Shown here: piece by piece, positions 52,438-64,000 of the stretch
How the letters are laid out: each line of letters starts with the position of its first letter
Position numbering within the stretch: the first letter of the stretch is position 1
From: Mactra quadrangularis
Lineage: Eukaryota > Mollusca > Bivalvia > Venerida > Mactridae
Assembly (NCBI GenBank): GCA_025267735.1
Contig: CM046303.1
Span: forward strand, 69,579,034-69,643,033
Length of the DNA: 64,000 nucleotides
Direction of reading: 5' to 3'
Notes under the pieces: model-generated
The model's input: the letters and a program-made list of their open reading frames with translations, nothing else
Database searches by the model: none
What the model was told of the DNA's origin: nothing
Translations under genes and position numbers: made by a program

Positions 52438-53730
52438 AATAAGTCCATGATTGCTTCCAAATGTCTGAATAAATTTGTTTTCATAACGTGAAACTTTTAT
52501 AAAAAAAAAACCATTATATATACTCGTGCCAATGTTTGTTTTTCTTACTTTCTTGATTTCGGTAGGAATTTATCCCATTTAACATGGGACATTTGCCATC
52601 ATTTAGCGTTATGATCTAATGAACCAATTAAACATGCTAAGTTGATTTAATGTTCATATGATATCGTTAAAGTAATGATTAAGCAAGTTGATAATGAGCG
52701 TTATTGCTCATTTTGAAAAAGCAATGGACTAGTGGTTGGAAATGTGCTAGGGAATATTGAGGTCCCGAAAAGGGACATTTCTTATTTCCTAGATATTGAC
52801 ATTTACTCGATCTGCTTCATTCAAAACAGATTGTAATAGGAATACGCGGAACATGATTTAAGTACTGTCAAAATATTCTGTAGAATGCAACATCAAAGGG
52901 AACACATTTATACGTAATAATTAAGTTAAGTTATAACAAGTCATTTAATTAGTTAAGAAGTTTATGTTGTTAAATATTATCAATTTTATTATGAACATAT
53001 CGCGTGATTATTCAATGCAAATATACGGTATACCTACTTGGTTATATAAATGTGCGAAAGCTGTTCATTTTCTTTCTATTTTATAAGATAGCCATAAATA
53101 CACGTGAATTATTTAGATTTAGTACATGCAATAGTCTAATACGTAAATTTCGAGTGATGCAAACAACTTCATTTGAACATTTCAGTATTTGCTCTGTCGA
53201 TAAGTTTGGGAGATTAGAAGTTGAAGAAACGCAAGAAAACTATCATCCCCGCTAAAACATAATTTCTTTGATTAATTGCATTCGTTAATTTAATTACGTA
53301 ATAACTGGCCTGTGGAAGGAATTAAATAACCATAATCAAATATTACTCTATTTAAACAAATTCACCTCTAAAGAGTTCATATCATATTTCTAGTGAACTT
53401 GCTTCACCCTCTTATATGATTGATGATTGCGTGGTCTATAATAATGGTATTTTACCAGAAAACCTCTCGATAAAACATCTACTAACTAGGTTCATCAAAC
53501 AAATAATGACAAAATAATTTTATCAAATTGGCTGTTTCTGCATGGGTAGTCGATAAATTGAACCTTACCATATTTCATTACCAGACTGCATTCGAAAATA
53601 ACAGCTCTGGTGTAAAGAAAATAGCCCATACGATGTAAAAATTTGGTTGAATTTGAATTTGGTTGATTCAAAGAGGAATCAAATGGGAAGATTGTACTCA
53701 ACATTACGAAAAACATATACGGCTGTTTAA

Positions 53731-54162
53731 TTGACACGATTAGACAGTGTTACTATACATGAAGGCATCAAAATTATTAAAATGATAACGCTATATGAGT
53801 TAAGTCACAACATATCAAAGACCAACAAACGAAATGATAACGATATGCTAACATCCATAGTCTATGTAGAAAATATTCTGAACGCTTCGAGCGATGTAGC
53901 AAAATATAAAGCACTTACGTATACATGGACTCCTTTGTATGGTAAGGTGAAGTGGAACGTATACTATAATGTCGTGGATTTAAAAAATAACAAAAGTACA
54001 AAACTTACTAAGAACTGTGTGTTAACATTCTTAGATTGTCCTAAAGACATTCAATCTAGATGCTTATTGCTACGGCGTAAAAAAGAAGAAAAAAACAAAC
54101 TAATCCACTACGCCAATTTAAGCCGGATCATGCACACACTCATGAGTACACATGTATGTTGA
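53731..54162 (+). pseudogene. Possible exon remnant, copy A
   Basis: This 143-codon frame starts at TTG (LTRLDSVTIHEGIK...) and has no early ATG. It runs through YVENILNASSDV and KNNKSTKLTKN to FLDCPKDIQSRCLL. There it crosses a deletion junction at 54,067-54,068 into a leftover SINE tail, which supplies the last ~30 codons (RRKKEEKNK...). Upstream the frame is closed by TAA where copy B has TCA. Against copy B I count by eye about 10 replacement and 6 silent codon changes plus a 5-bp indel, which does not settle coding status. No family recognised. Confidence 0.25.
54069..54099 (+). mobile_element. Residual SINE tail at the A/B junction
   Basis: 'gctacggcgtaaaaaagaag' and an A-rich run equal the tail of the SINE at 60,135-60,442, but the head and body are missing. 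They were removed with the adjacent 1,061 bp. Confidence 0.75.
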
Positions 54163-57100
54163 GCCTACATGTGCAGCGTAACTACATTCCCTTAGCAACA
54201 GCGATTTATGCTTTCTGAGCTTTTTGAGTCACGATAAATGATCAGACAACAAAGTCGATTCAGGTTACCTAACATTAGGAACACGCTGTAATGAGGACCA
54301 CGTTAGTATGAAATTAAAGTAATAAATCACAATAACTGTCTTGTAGAAACAGCTATGTTTAGTTCTTTATTACATATTGTGTACGTAAAGACAAAACTAA
54401 CACAAACATGGCCTAGTCATAATAACCTGTGCATAAACGTAGGGTGCCCTCTAAAAGTTCTTTGGAAAATTGATTTCAAAAAGTGATCATGCATAATGCA
54501 GCAATAATGTACTTAATTAAAATCTAATTATGCAACATTGCTTGAATCAAATGGTGAAAACATATCTATGCTATTGTTCTGATGACAGTGTCATTTCGGA
54601 TTGACATGGTGTGTTAATCAAATCGGTAAATCCGACAACAGGATTTTGTCCAAAGACTATTAAATATCGCTGTATTTGATTTCTGTCGCTTGCATATCAT
54701 ACATTGATGAATTATAACTGCGTTTAAACTAATATTATTGATGTGTCACTCATTACAACAGATTGTATATACACTCACTGATTGCATTGATCGTTTTAAC
54801 TTTAAAGTAATTTGTCCGGACAGAGGCCATGTGAATACGAGAGTTTAAAATACAATAACATTAGTTATGCAAACAGTTCACCAAACAAATATAAAAAAAT
54901 ACGAATTTATAAATTGTCTACGAGTGCTTCTAAATTCCGTTATTTTCATTATTATTTTAAGCACATGAAACCAATCAAACCTTATAGTTTGCAAATGAAG
55001 TAAACATTTTATTGGAAGAGAATCGCATAATTGCTTATTAAGACAACATATTTGGATTATATTGGAGAAAAACTAATTGAGAACAAGTGCATTTACCAAT
55101 TTATATCTCTAATTGTTTGCAAACATTATGTGATTACAACCACATAGTCTAAAAATTTCTCTTTCACTTTTTAAACTGTTATTAAAGAGAGAGCGTACAA
55201 TCTTTAAGTGAATGATATATTTATCTTCACTAATGCTTAAAGTATTAAACAGCCATATGTCTAATGCATAACAGAGCTTTTACGTTCCGCTTTAAATGCC
55301 AGCTTGACTTTAAAAACCGAAATTTTACGATGCTTAATTTAGAACACTAAGAGGAACAGATAAGTTTTTGGTTATAAAATTGTTTGTAGACCGATATAAT
55401 ATAGTTCAGATTTAAGTAAACAGCAAAATTAATTTCTGCTATAGGGACCGCAAATTTAAGCAAAATCGATCGTCTTTTTCCACTTCTTAACCCTAAATGC
55501 TTAACTTATAAAACAATTCTTTTTGAAGACTATTCTGGTATTAAAACAATCGATTGTTTAGTTTAATGGTGAAACTTTACTGTCTATAATGACATTATTG
55601 TTTATTTGTTTCAATGATTACACAAAGTTATTCCATGTTTATATCTGGGTTAATGTAAAAGTTATATTTACTTTGAACTTTAACTCATGTTTGTTTTTAT
55701 TAAAGTCAAAACATTCGTCAGACAATAACTTATTGTGTCCATAGTAGGTTTTGTTGTAATAAGGTAAGGTCAGACTGTCTAGATGACATTTGAATGTTTC
55801 GTTGTAATAATACCATAATATATGATGTTATAGTTATAAAAGTAACATCCGATACCACCCAATAGTACTTGGTCTCTTTTTAAGCTTATTTATGTAACAT
55901 AGTTTAAATCGTATGTTGATAAACTAATAGATTCTGATTTTGAAATTTATTAGAAATGTTTTGTAAGGCATGTGTTCGAACAATTTATTGATATTGTTGT
56001 AAAGTATGGTCACACAATTCATACTGACCTCTGAAAACTCTTACAAAGTCTTAAACATAATCGGAAAAAAAATATCTGTAAATCAGACATGCTTTTTGCA
56101 AGTATTAAATGTTCTCATTCATATATTTTACAGTGTATAAACTGACAAAATGATACAAGAAATGCAATGTATGCTATAACTGTGAAGGTAGCAAATTTAT
56201 CATTCTGTGTTTGATACTCCTGCACGTAGGTACACAAATAATAATGACAAATGTTGTTTTTTTTTGTATGATATTTCCATTAGAAAATAAATAAAACACA
56301 TTTATCTCATCTGTGCTGGCAGATTTTTCAAATATATATTTTTCCTGGCGACCATCGAGCAACATTTTTGCATCCTTTTAAACTGATTACGCATGGACAT
56401 CAAATTATTAAACGGTGTGTACAACGAAAATACGTTTTACAACATTCACATTACGTGTTTAATCCAGGAAGTAAGTTGGTAATATAAATGTTCTATATAA
56501 CATTCAGTATGTCTAGATTGTTTGTTATGTTGCCTAATTGCCACAAGAAATTGTAAATATAAAACATGTGCATATTATTGCTTGTATCAATTTGTCACGA
56601 TGTAATACTGGCTTTGAACATCGACGGTCGTGTAGTACAATACTAACCAGAACAGAACATACATTGTATTTAGAATCATTCATAGTTCATTGTTATACAA
56701 AGCTGCGAGCATTTGTCACATGAGCGTTGGTCATAACGATTTGTTTGTGACTCGATGATCGGAGAAGTTAATGTAATAAACAGTCGACTGAAAAGTGATA
56801 CGAATAGTAGACTTCAAAAATATTGTTTTAAATTTAAACTTTAATTACAACAACATATTAAATAATGACATATTTTAAAACGGCCTTCTTAAGTGCTTAG
56901 ACCTTGAAGTCTTGTTTTATAGGGTTAACCAGTTTATATCTACCCATGCAAAACGTACAAAGGGTCATATGAGCCAATTCTGAAATCAACATAAGATTAA
57001 ACTGTTCGACAAAAATAAACTTTAACGGTACTCATTTGCAGATTTCAATTCAAATATCATCTTTTCTAAAACTACCAAAGTTGTATGATATATTTTTGGA

Positions 57101-58935
57101 AGTAGTGTTTTGATAATGACAATTTCAGTGCAAATTGACATACGATTACAAATGATGGTGTTTCATGTAGTAAATATCTCCCTCATAGGCATATGTCACG
57201 GTATAGACACTTTTAGTGCATTTTGTGACTTTTATTGTATATTTTTCGCAACATATAGGTTAGTTTGTCTTAAAATAATACAAATGAAGTTTTGACACAA
57301 TTACATACTCTGCATTGTATTTTGAAATTATAGAAAAACTAAATGAAATCTGTCAACTAGTATCTTTAACTATAGTATAGTTTTGCGAGGTATGTATGAT
57401 GTACAAGTATATATTTTTATCCAAATTTTACCAGGCTTAGAACTTTTGAGGACACTTTTTACATTAGTGTTTATTGCAAATGATTTAATAATATATTTAC
57501 ACACTTAATGTATCTGTAAAGCTAGGTACAAACGTACATACAAGGTCAGGTCTAATTATATTTTTTATCAAAATATCAAGTTATTGCATACACAGTGTAT
57601 TTACAAATAAAATGAATATCATCTGTCCTCAGAAAACACCATACAATATTAACAATTTATTGAAGTATGAAGTAGCTATTATAAATATTAGATAAACTCA
57701 TTTCCGTTGTACATGCTTGAATAAGTTCATGATTACTTCCAAATGTCTGAATGGATTAGTTTTCATAACGCAAAACTTTCATAATGAAAACATTATTATA
57801 CATATGTGCCAATGTTTGTTTTTCTTACATTCTTGATGTTGGTAGGAATTTATTCCATTTAACTTAGGACATTTGCCATCATTTAGCGTTATGATCTAAT
57901 GAACCAATTAAACATACTAAGTCGGGTTAATTTTCATATAATATCGTTAAAGTAATGATTAAGCAAGTTGATAATGAACGTTATTGCTCATTTTGAAAAA
58001 AGCAATGGTTTAGCGGTTGGAAATGTGCTAGTGGAATAGTGAGGTCCCCAAAAGGATCATTTCTTATTTCTTAGATACTGACATTTACTCGAACTGCTTC
58101 ATTCAAAACAGATTGAAATAGGAACTACACGGAATATGTTTTAAATACTCTATAGAAGTTGTCAACAAAGGAAACACATTTATACGTTATAATTAAGCAA
58201 ATTTATAACAAGTATTTTAATTAGTTATAAAGTTTATAAAGTAAAATATTATCAATTTTGTTATGAACACATCGCATGATTATTCACTACATATATACGG
58301 TATACCTTTCTTGTCTTGATTATATAAATGTGCAAAAACTGTTCATTTTCTTACTATTTTATAAGGTGGCCATAAAAATACTAATCAGTACAGGTGAATT
58401 ATTTAGATTTAGCACATGCAATAGTCTAATACGTAAATTTTAAGTAATGCAAACAACTTCATTTGAACATTCAGTATTTGCTCTGTCAATAAGTTTGGGA
58501 GATTAGAACTTGAAGAAACGCAAGAAAACTATCATCCCCGCTAAAACATAATTTCTTTGATTAATTGCATTCGTTATTTTAATTACGTAATAACTGGCCT
58601 GTAGAAGGAATTAAATAACCATAATCAAACATTTACTTTATTTAAACAAATTCACCTCTAGAGAGTTCATATATTATTTCTAGTGAACTTGTATCACCCT
58701 CTTAAATGATTGATGATTGCGTTATGTATAATAATGGTATTTTACCAGAAAACCTCTCGATAAAACATCTACTAACTAGGTTCATCAAACAAATAATGAC
58801 AAAATAATTTTATCAAATTGGCTGTTTCTGCATGGGTAGTCGATAAATTGAACCTTACCATATTTCATTACCAGACTACATTCGAAAATAACAGCTCTGG
58901 TGTAAAGCAAATAGCCCATATGATGTAAAAATTGG

Positions 58936-59422
58936 TTGAATTTGAATTTGGTTGATTTTAAGAGTAATCAAATGGGAAGATTGTACTCAAAAATACGGAA
59001 AACATATAAGGCTGTTTCATTGACACGATTAGACAGTGTCTCTATACATGAAGGCATCAAAATTATTAAAATGATAACGCTACATGAGTCACAACATTTC
59101 AAAGCCCAACAAACGAAATGATAACGATAAACTGACATTCATAGTCTATGTAGAAAATATTCTGAACGCTTCGAGTGATGTAGTAAAATATAAAGCTCTT
59201 ACGTATACATGTACTCCTTTGTATGGTATGGTGATGTGGAACGTATACTATAATGTCGTGGATTTAAAAAATAACAAAAGTACAAAACTTACTAAGAACA
59301 GTGTGTTAACATTCTTAGATTGTCCAAAAGACATTCAATCTAGATGCTTATTAAGACGAGTTCAGCTGAGATGTGTTAATCGCAGATCAAGAAATTGGCT
59401 CGTGATTTTACTTTACTGCTAA
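58936..59422 (+). pseudogene. Possible exon remnant, copy B
   Basis: Counterpart of the copy-A frame. The 5' part is open here (58,936-59,121: MGRLYSKIRKTYKAV, then SLTRLDSVSIHEG), where copy A has a stop. A 5-bp deletion at about 59,088 shifts the frame, and the remainder continues from 59,084 to 59,422 (YVENILNASSDVV to FLDCPKDIQSRCLL, then RRVQLRCVNRRSRNW and a stop). The lesions in A and B are therefore different, which suggests one longer ancestral frame. No protein family recognised; function unknown. Confidence 0.25.
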
Positions 59423-60134
59423 CTATCATTTATAGCGACGTGATAAAGGAGCGGCCTGCTTACAATTTGGAAGGTATTTGGTACAATCTTAGTTCAACCA
59501 TGGTTGATTGTTGAGTTACATTGATGATAAAATAATAAATATATTTAGTATAAAAAAGCTTCGAAGTCTTATACATGAATGAGTGATCATTTATCTATTA
59601 TTGATTAAGCAATTATATCAAAAAGACAAATCGTTCCCGGAAATAGAATATCATCGTATTAAGTTAGTTGCAATAATGGTTTAATGTAAAACAATAAGTA
59701 TTATATGATTTATAATTAGTCTTATTGAGGAACAAATGTATTTTATTACTTTCTAAAATAACATTAATAATGTTCAAGTAAACTAAATCATTTTACACTC
59801 TTCAAGTACATCCAAGAAACAACCACACAATGGAATACAGTTAATGGAAAAAACAATATTATCCCTAGTACATATCATTAAATTGTTTAAGGTATGTTTT
59901 CAACAGATCTCTGACAGTCTGAATCATAAATATATTCTAAACTACATCTGAACTAGAATTTAAATGTCAAAACCTAATAGAAACCAGAACGTTTATATAT
60001 GTCTAACTTTAGATTAAAGGGCGTAATTAATCTAGTTTCCTTTATTGCAAGTCTAATACGCCCATGCTTGTTTATAAAGACTCACACATATGTCATTACA
60101 TTACAAATTGTTCTTGACTAGTCCACTTGCAAAT
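59423..60134. other. Copy-B-only spacer before the SINE
   Basis: AT-rich DNA belonging to the 1,061-bp segment deleted from copy A. I see no gene in it. Confidence 0.5.
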
Positions 60135-60442
60135 GCGTCCCGGTAAGCTCAGTTGGTAGTACGCAACTCTACTGAGCGAGGGATCGTGGGTTCGATTCCC
60201 GGGCGGGGCATACTTTCGTGGAGCCTGGTCATGAAATTATATCTATGACCATTCTCCCTCCTACAAATGATTTTTAATTATGAAGAGCAGTTGTCAGTCA
60301 TTGATGAAACTATGCGCTGAGTAGTTGGTTAACTACTAAATCTAGCGATTTAGCCTTTCCAGGATGAGTATATAGGTTGACTGACCGCCGTTATTGGACC
60401 TATACAAAGTGTTGCTACGGCGTAAAATGAAGAAACAACAAA
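60135..60442 (+). mobile_element. tRNA-Lys-like-headed SINE (family 1)
   Basis: Head 'cccggtaagctcagttggta' (box A) and 'cgtgggttcgattcccgggc' (box B). Body and tail match 27,360-27,674, including 'ctttccagga', 'accgccgtta' and 'gttgctacggcgtaaa'. Flanking CTAGTCCACT (60,118-60,127) and CTAATCCACT (60,443-60,452) look like a decayed target duplication. Because the tail and right flank also occur in copy A, this insertion predates the array-2 duplication. It is therefore older than the SINE at 27,360. Confidence 0.82.
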
Positions 60443-61738
60443 CTAATCCACTACGCCAATTTAAGCTGGATCATGCACACACTCATGAGTACACATGTAT
60501 GTTGAGCCTACATGTGCAACGTAACTACATTCTTTTTGCAACAGCGATATATACTTTCTGAGCTTTTTGAGTCACGATAAATGATCAGACAACAAAGTCG
60601 ATTCAGGTTACCTAACATTAGGAACACGCTGTAATGAGGACCATGTTAGTATGAAATTAAAGTAATAAATCCCAATAACTGTCTTGTAGAAACGGCTATG
60701 TTTAGTTCTTCATAACATATTATGTCCGTAGAGAGACAAAACTAACACGAACATGGCCTAGTCATAATTAACTGTGCATAAATGTACGGTGCCTTCAAAA
60801 AGTTCTTGGAGAAATTGATTTCAAAAAGTGATCATGCATAATGCAGCAATAATGTACTTAATTAAAATCTACTAATGCAACATTGTTTGAATCAAATGGT
60901 GAAAACATATATATGCTATTGTTCTGATGACAGTGTCATTTCGGATTGACATGGGGTGTTTATCAAATTGGTAAATCCGACAAAAGGATTTTGTCCAAAG
61001 ACAATTAAATAGCGCTGTATTTGATTTCTATCACGTGCATATCATACATTGATGAATTATAACCGCGTTTTAACTAATATTATTGATGTGTCACTCATTA
61101 CAACAGATTGTACTCGTATATACACTCACTGATTGCATTTATCGTTTTAACTTTAAAGTAATTTGTCCGGACAGAGGCGACGTGAATACTAGAGTTTAAA
61201 ATACAATAGCATTAATTATGCAAACATTTTTAATTTATAAATTGTCGACGAGTGCTTTTAAATTCCATTTTTTTTCATTATTATCTTAAGCATATGAAAC
61301 CAATTAATCCTTATAGTTTGCAAATGTAGTAAATATTTTATTGGAAGAGAATCGCATAATTGCTTATTAAGACAACATCTCTGGATTATATTGGAGAAAA
61401 ACTAGCTCTAATTGAGAACAAGTGCATTTACCAATTTATATCCCTAATTGTTTGCAAACATTATGTAATTACAACCACATAGTCTGAACATTTCTCTTCA
61501 CTTCAAAAGCTGTTATCAAAGAGAGCACATACAATCTTAAATAAGTGATATATTTATCTTCGCTAATTCTTAATTCAGAACACTGAGATGAACAGATACA
61601 TTTGTGGGTATAAAAGTGTTTGAGACCAATATAATTAGTTCATACGTAAGAAAACAGCTTATATATGCTATTGGGTACGCCTTGGGTATTGCAGAATCCT
61701 TCGTGTTTTTCTACTTCTAAGCCCTAAATGCTGCACTT

Positions 61739-61981
61739 GTGGAAATTATTCGTCGTAAAGACCTGACTGCCAGTAAAACCATCGATTATGATAATTTTAA
61801 AAGTGGAACTTTATTGTACTTTTATATTGATAATATCGTTAATTCTTTCAATGATTACACAAAGTTTGTCCATGTTTACATCTGGGTTAATGTAAAAATT
61901 ATATTTACTTTGAACTTGGACACATGTTTGTTTTTATTAAAGTCAAAACCTTCATCAGCCAATTATTTATTATGTCAATAG
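61739..61981 (+). CDS. Unassigned open frame in array-2 copy C
   Basis: 80 codons opening at GTG, with no early ATG. It contains TIDYDNFKSGTLLYFYIDNI, FNDYTKFVHVYIWVNVKI and LLKSKPSSANYLLC. Copies A (50,120-50,345) and B (55,510-55,740) encode the second half (FNDYTKLFHVYIWVNVKV) but are frameshifted or stopped in the first half, and A is stopped again later. There is a loose resemblance to the 53,731 frame (YVENILN..D..KY / YIDNIVN..D..KF). No family recognised; coding status doubtful. Confidence 0.15.
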   Translation: MEIIRRKDLTASKTIDYDNFKSGTLLYFYIDNIVNSFNDYTKFVHVYIWVNVKIIFTLNLDTCLFLLKSKPSSANYLLCQ

Positions 61982-62059
61982 TAGGCTTTGTTGTCGTCCG
62001 ATTGTCTAGATGACATGACACTCTAATGTTTCGTCGTAATAATGCCAGAATGTATGATG

Positions 62060-62300
62060 CCGTAGTTGGAATATATGCATGTTCAATCCAAAGTCGGCCA
62101 CGATTTTACTCACGATTTGACTCTGAAACTAATACGTGTTTCCTTGGCTCATGTCACGGACCCTGGTAAAAACGTAACAGGCCGTACGGGTACGCAAGAG
62201 TTCGTAAGGGTCATTGCGGAGCTTGATCGCATGGTGCCCATACGGTACCCTCACGACACTTTTTATGTTTTTGGGACTGTAGCTTTACAACTCATCAAGA
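62060..62300. repeat. GC-richer interspersed repeat R2, second copy
   Basis: Homologous to 43,690-43,935. It lies within array-2 copy C at a place where A and B carry different sequence, so it arrived in C alone or was lost from the others. Its open frame shares RTGTxEFVRVIAELDR with the first copy. Confidence 0.7.
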
Positions 62301-64000
62301 TATAAAATATATAATAGTGTTATATCATTATCACTTTTATAATTATAGAGCTAGCAAGAAAAATGTCTTAATGTGAATAGATAGTTGCATCAATGTCAGC
62401 AGCGCAGTAGGAATTGATAAAGTGTTAAACATAATCGGAAAATATATGTAAATCAGACATGCTTTTTGCAAGTATTTGGTTTTCTCATTCATATAGTTTA
62501 CAGTGAATAAACTGGCAAAATGATACAAGTAATGGAATGTACGCTGTAACAGTGAAGGTAGCAATTTTATAGTTTATTATTCTGTGTTTGATACTCCTGT
62601 AAATAGGTACACCAATAATAATGACAAATGTTTTTTTGTACATTCACTAAAATGGTTTTTCCATTAGAAAATAAATAAAACACATTTATCCCATCTGAGC
62701 TGGCATAATTTTCAAATATATATATATTTCCTGGCGACCATCGAGCAATAACTGATTACGCATAGACATAATCAATATAAAAAACGGTGTGTACAACGAA
62801 ACTACGTTTTACAAAATTCACATTACGTGTTGAATCCAGGAAGTAAGTTTGTAATGTCAATGTTTTATATAACATTCGGTATGTCTAGATTGTTTGTTAT
62901 GTTGCCTAATTGCCAAAAGAAATTGTAAATATGAAACACGTGCATATTATTACTTGCTTCAATTTGTCACGATGAAATATTGGCATGGAACATCGACGGT
63001 CGTGTAGTACAATACTATTCAGACCAGAACATACATTGCATTTATAGAATCATTCATAGTTCATGGTTATTCAAAGCTGTGAGCATTTGTCATACAGTAT
63101 ATGAGCGTTGGTCATAACAGTTTGTTTGTGACTCGATGATCGGAGAAGTTAATGTCAACAGTCGACTGAAAAGTGATACGAATAGTAGACTTCAAAATAT
63201 TGTTTTAAATTTGAACTTTAATTACAACAACATATTAATGACATATTATAAAACGGCCTTCAGAAGTGCTTAGACCTTGAAGTCTTGTTTTATAGGGTTA
63301 ACCAGTTTATATTTATCCATTAAAACGAACAAAGAGTCATACGAGCCAATTCTGAAATCAACATTAGATTAAACTGTTCGACAAAAATTAACTGTAAAGG
63401 TACTCATTTATAGATTTCAACTTAAAAATCAACTTTTCTAAAACTATCAAAGTTGTATGATATATTTTTGGAAGTAGTGATAATGATAATTTCAGTGCAA
63501 ATTGACATACAACTACACATAATGTTGTTTTATGTAGCACGGTTTAGACACTTTTAGTGCATTTATGTGACTTTTATTGTATATTTCTTGCAACATATAG
63601 GTCAGTTTGTCTTAAAATAATATAAATACTTTTTGACGCAATTACAGACACCGAATGGTATTTTGAAATTATAGAAAAAAATAAACCAAATCTGTGAACG
63701 AGTACCTTTAATTATAGTAAAGATTCGCAAGGTATGCATGGTACTAATATATTTTTAATCTAAATATCACTTGTTCTAGAACTTGTCAGGGCACTGTATA
63801 CGTTTTATAAACATTAGTACATTAGTGCTTTATTTTAAATGCTTTAATGATATATTTACAAACTAAATGTTTCTAAATTGTAAGGATTTAAAAAGCTAGG
63901 TACATATGTACATGCAAGGTCAGGTATTTTTTTTTCAAAATATTAAGTTATTATTGAATACATAATATATTTACAAATAAAATGGAAATCACCATCGATG

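Larger units (their letters stand above)
48834..54099. repeat. Array 2, copy A of a ~5.3-6.3 kb tandem duplication
   Basis: First of three direct copies. 'gataaatgatcagacaacaa' anchors them at about 48,839, 54,231 and 60,569. A and B are nearly identical over long stretches, for example 49,440-50,900 with 54,830-56,300. A differs by a 0.48-kb insertion at 51,960-52,437 and by loss of 1,061 bp at its right end. Open frames inside, such as 51,372-51,650, are broken in B and C. Confidence 0.92.
54100..60442. repeat. Array 2, copy B, the fullest unit
   Basis: Second direct copy, about 6.34 kb. It retains the right-end segment 59,353-60,413 and the full SINE that copy A lost, so it best represents the ancestral unit. 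Most of it matches A closely and C less closely. No intact gene is seen. Confidence 0.92.
60443..64000. repeat. Array 2, copy C, cut by the window end
   Basis: Third direct copy, aligned with B from 'ctaatccactacgccaattt'. It is more diverged than A and B are from each other. About 215 bp of B (near 55,830-56,045) are replaced by about 355 bp including repeat R2 (62,060-62,300). The window ends at the equivalent of about 57,620 in B, so the exon-like region is not reached. Confidence 0.9.

Noticed and set aside
1..64000. Bacterial or viral genome segment with operons
   Set aside because: Coding density is near zero, and retroelements with tRNA heads, target duplications and poly(A) tails mark animal nuclear DNA.

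Overview
The window is AT-rich eukaryotic nuclear DNA with no convincing intact protein-coding gene. No reading frame exceeds 143 codons. Many of the longest open frames start at TTG or GTG instead of ATG, and the best ones are broken in their own duplicate copies. The retroelements suggest a mollusc, probably a bivalve. There are tRNA-headed SINEs ending in 'gctacggcgtaaa...caaacaaac', and short retroelement tails of the type 'gccgtaaaaccc(aaac)n'. There is also a pogo-like DNA transposon, a remnant of a non-LTR retrotransposon RNase H region, and a Penelope-type hammerhead-like core. The organism call is inference from repeat style; the species cannot be read from this sequence.

Layout. (1) 1-29,695 is a three-copy tandem segmental duplication (array 1) with units of about 9-10.5 kb: copy 1 at 1-10,540, copy 2 at 10,541-19,882 and copy 3 at 20,470-29,695. 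The copies differ by point changes, large indels and copy-specific insertions. Copy 2 carries a minus-strand SINE, a poly(A)-tailed retrocopy and a mariner-like end. Copy 3 carries a nested pogo element and a plus-strand SINE with a perfect 12-bp target duplication. A LINE RNase H fragment and about 350 bp of other sequence lie between copies 2 and 3. Copy 3 is a mosaic of copy 1-like and copy 2-like sequence.

(2) 29,696-48,833 is mostly single-copy, gene-free DNA with scattered repeats. These are decayed, partly inverted fragments of an array-1 segment, a hammerhead-like core at 33,033-33,058, an (AAT)n microsatellite, a polypyrimidine tract, a SINE, Tc1/mariner-like and MITE-like ends, and a dense cluster of fold-back elements at 46,660-47,364. 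That cluster includes a perfect 47-bp inverted repeat.

(3) 48,834-64,000 is a second three-copy tandem duplication (array 2), with copies A (48,834-54,099), B (54,100-60,442) and C (60,443 to the window end). A and B are very similar and C is more diverged. Copy B keeps a 1,061-bp segment containing most of a SINE. Copy A has lost that segment at a 2-bp microhomology, leaving only the SINE tail. Near the ends of A and B lies a related reading frame that is broken differently in each copy, which could be the remains of an exon.

Nothing here works together as a pathway. The window is best read as a record of duplication, retroposition, gene-conversion-like exchange and hairpin-forming elements in intergenic or intronic DNA.
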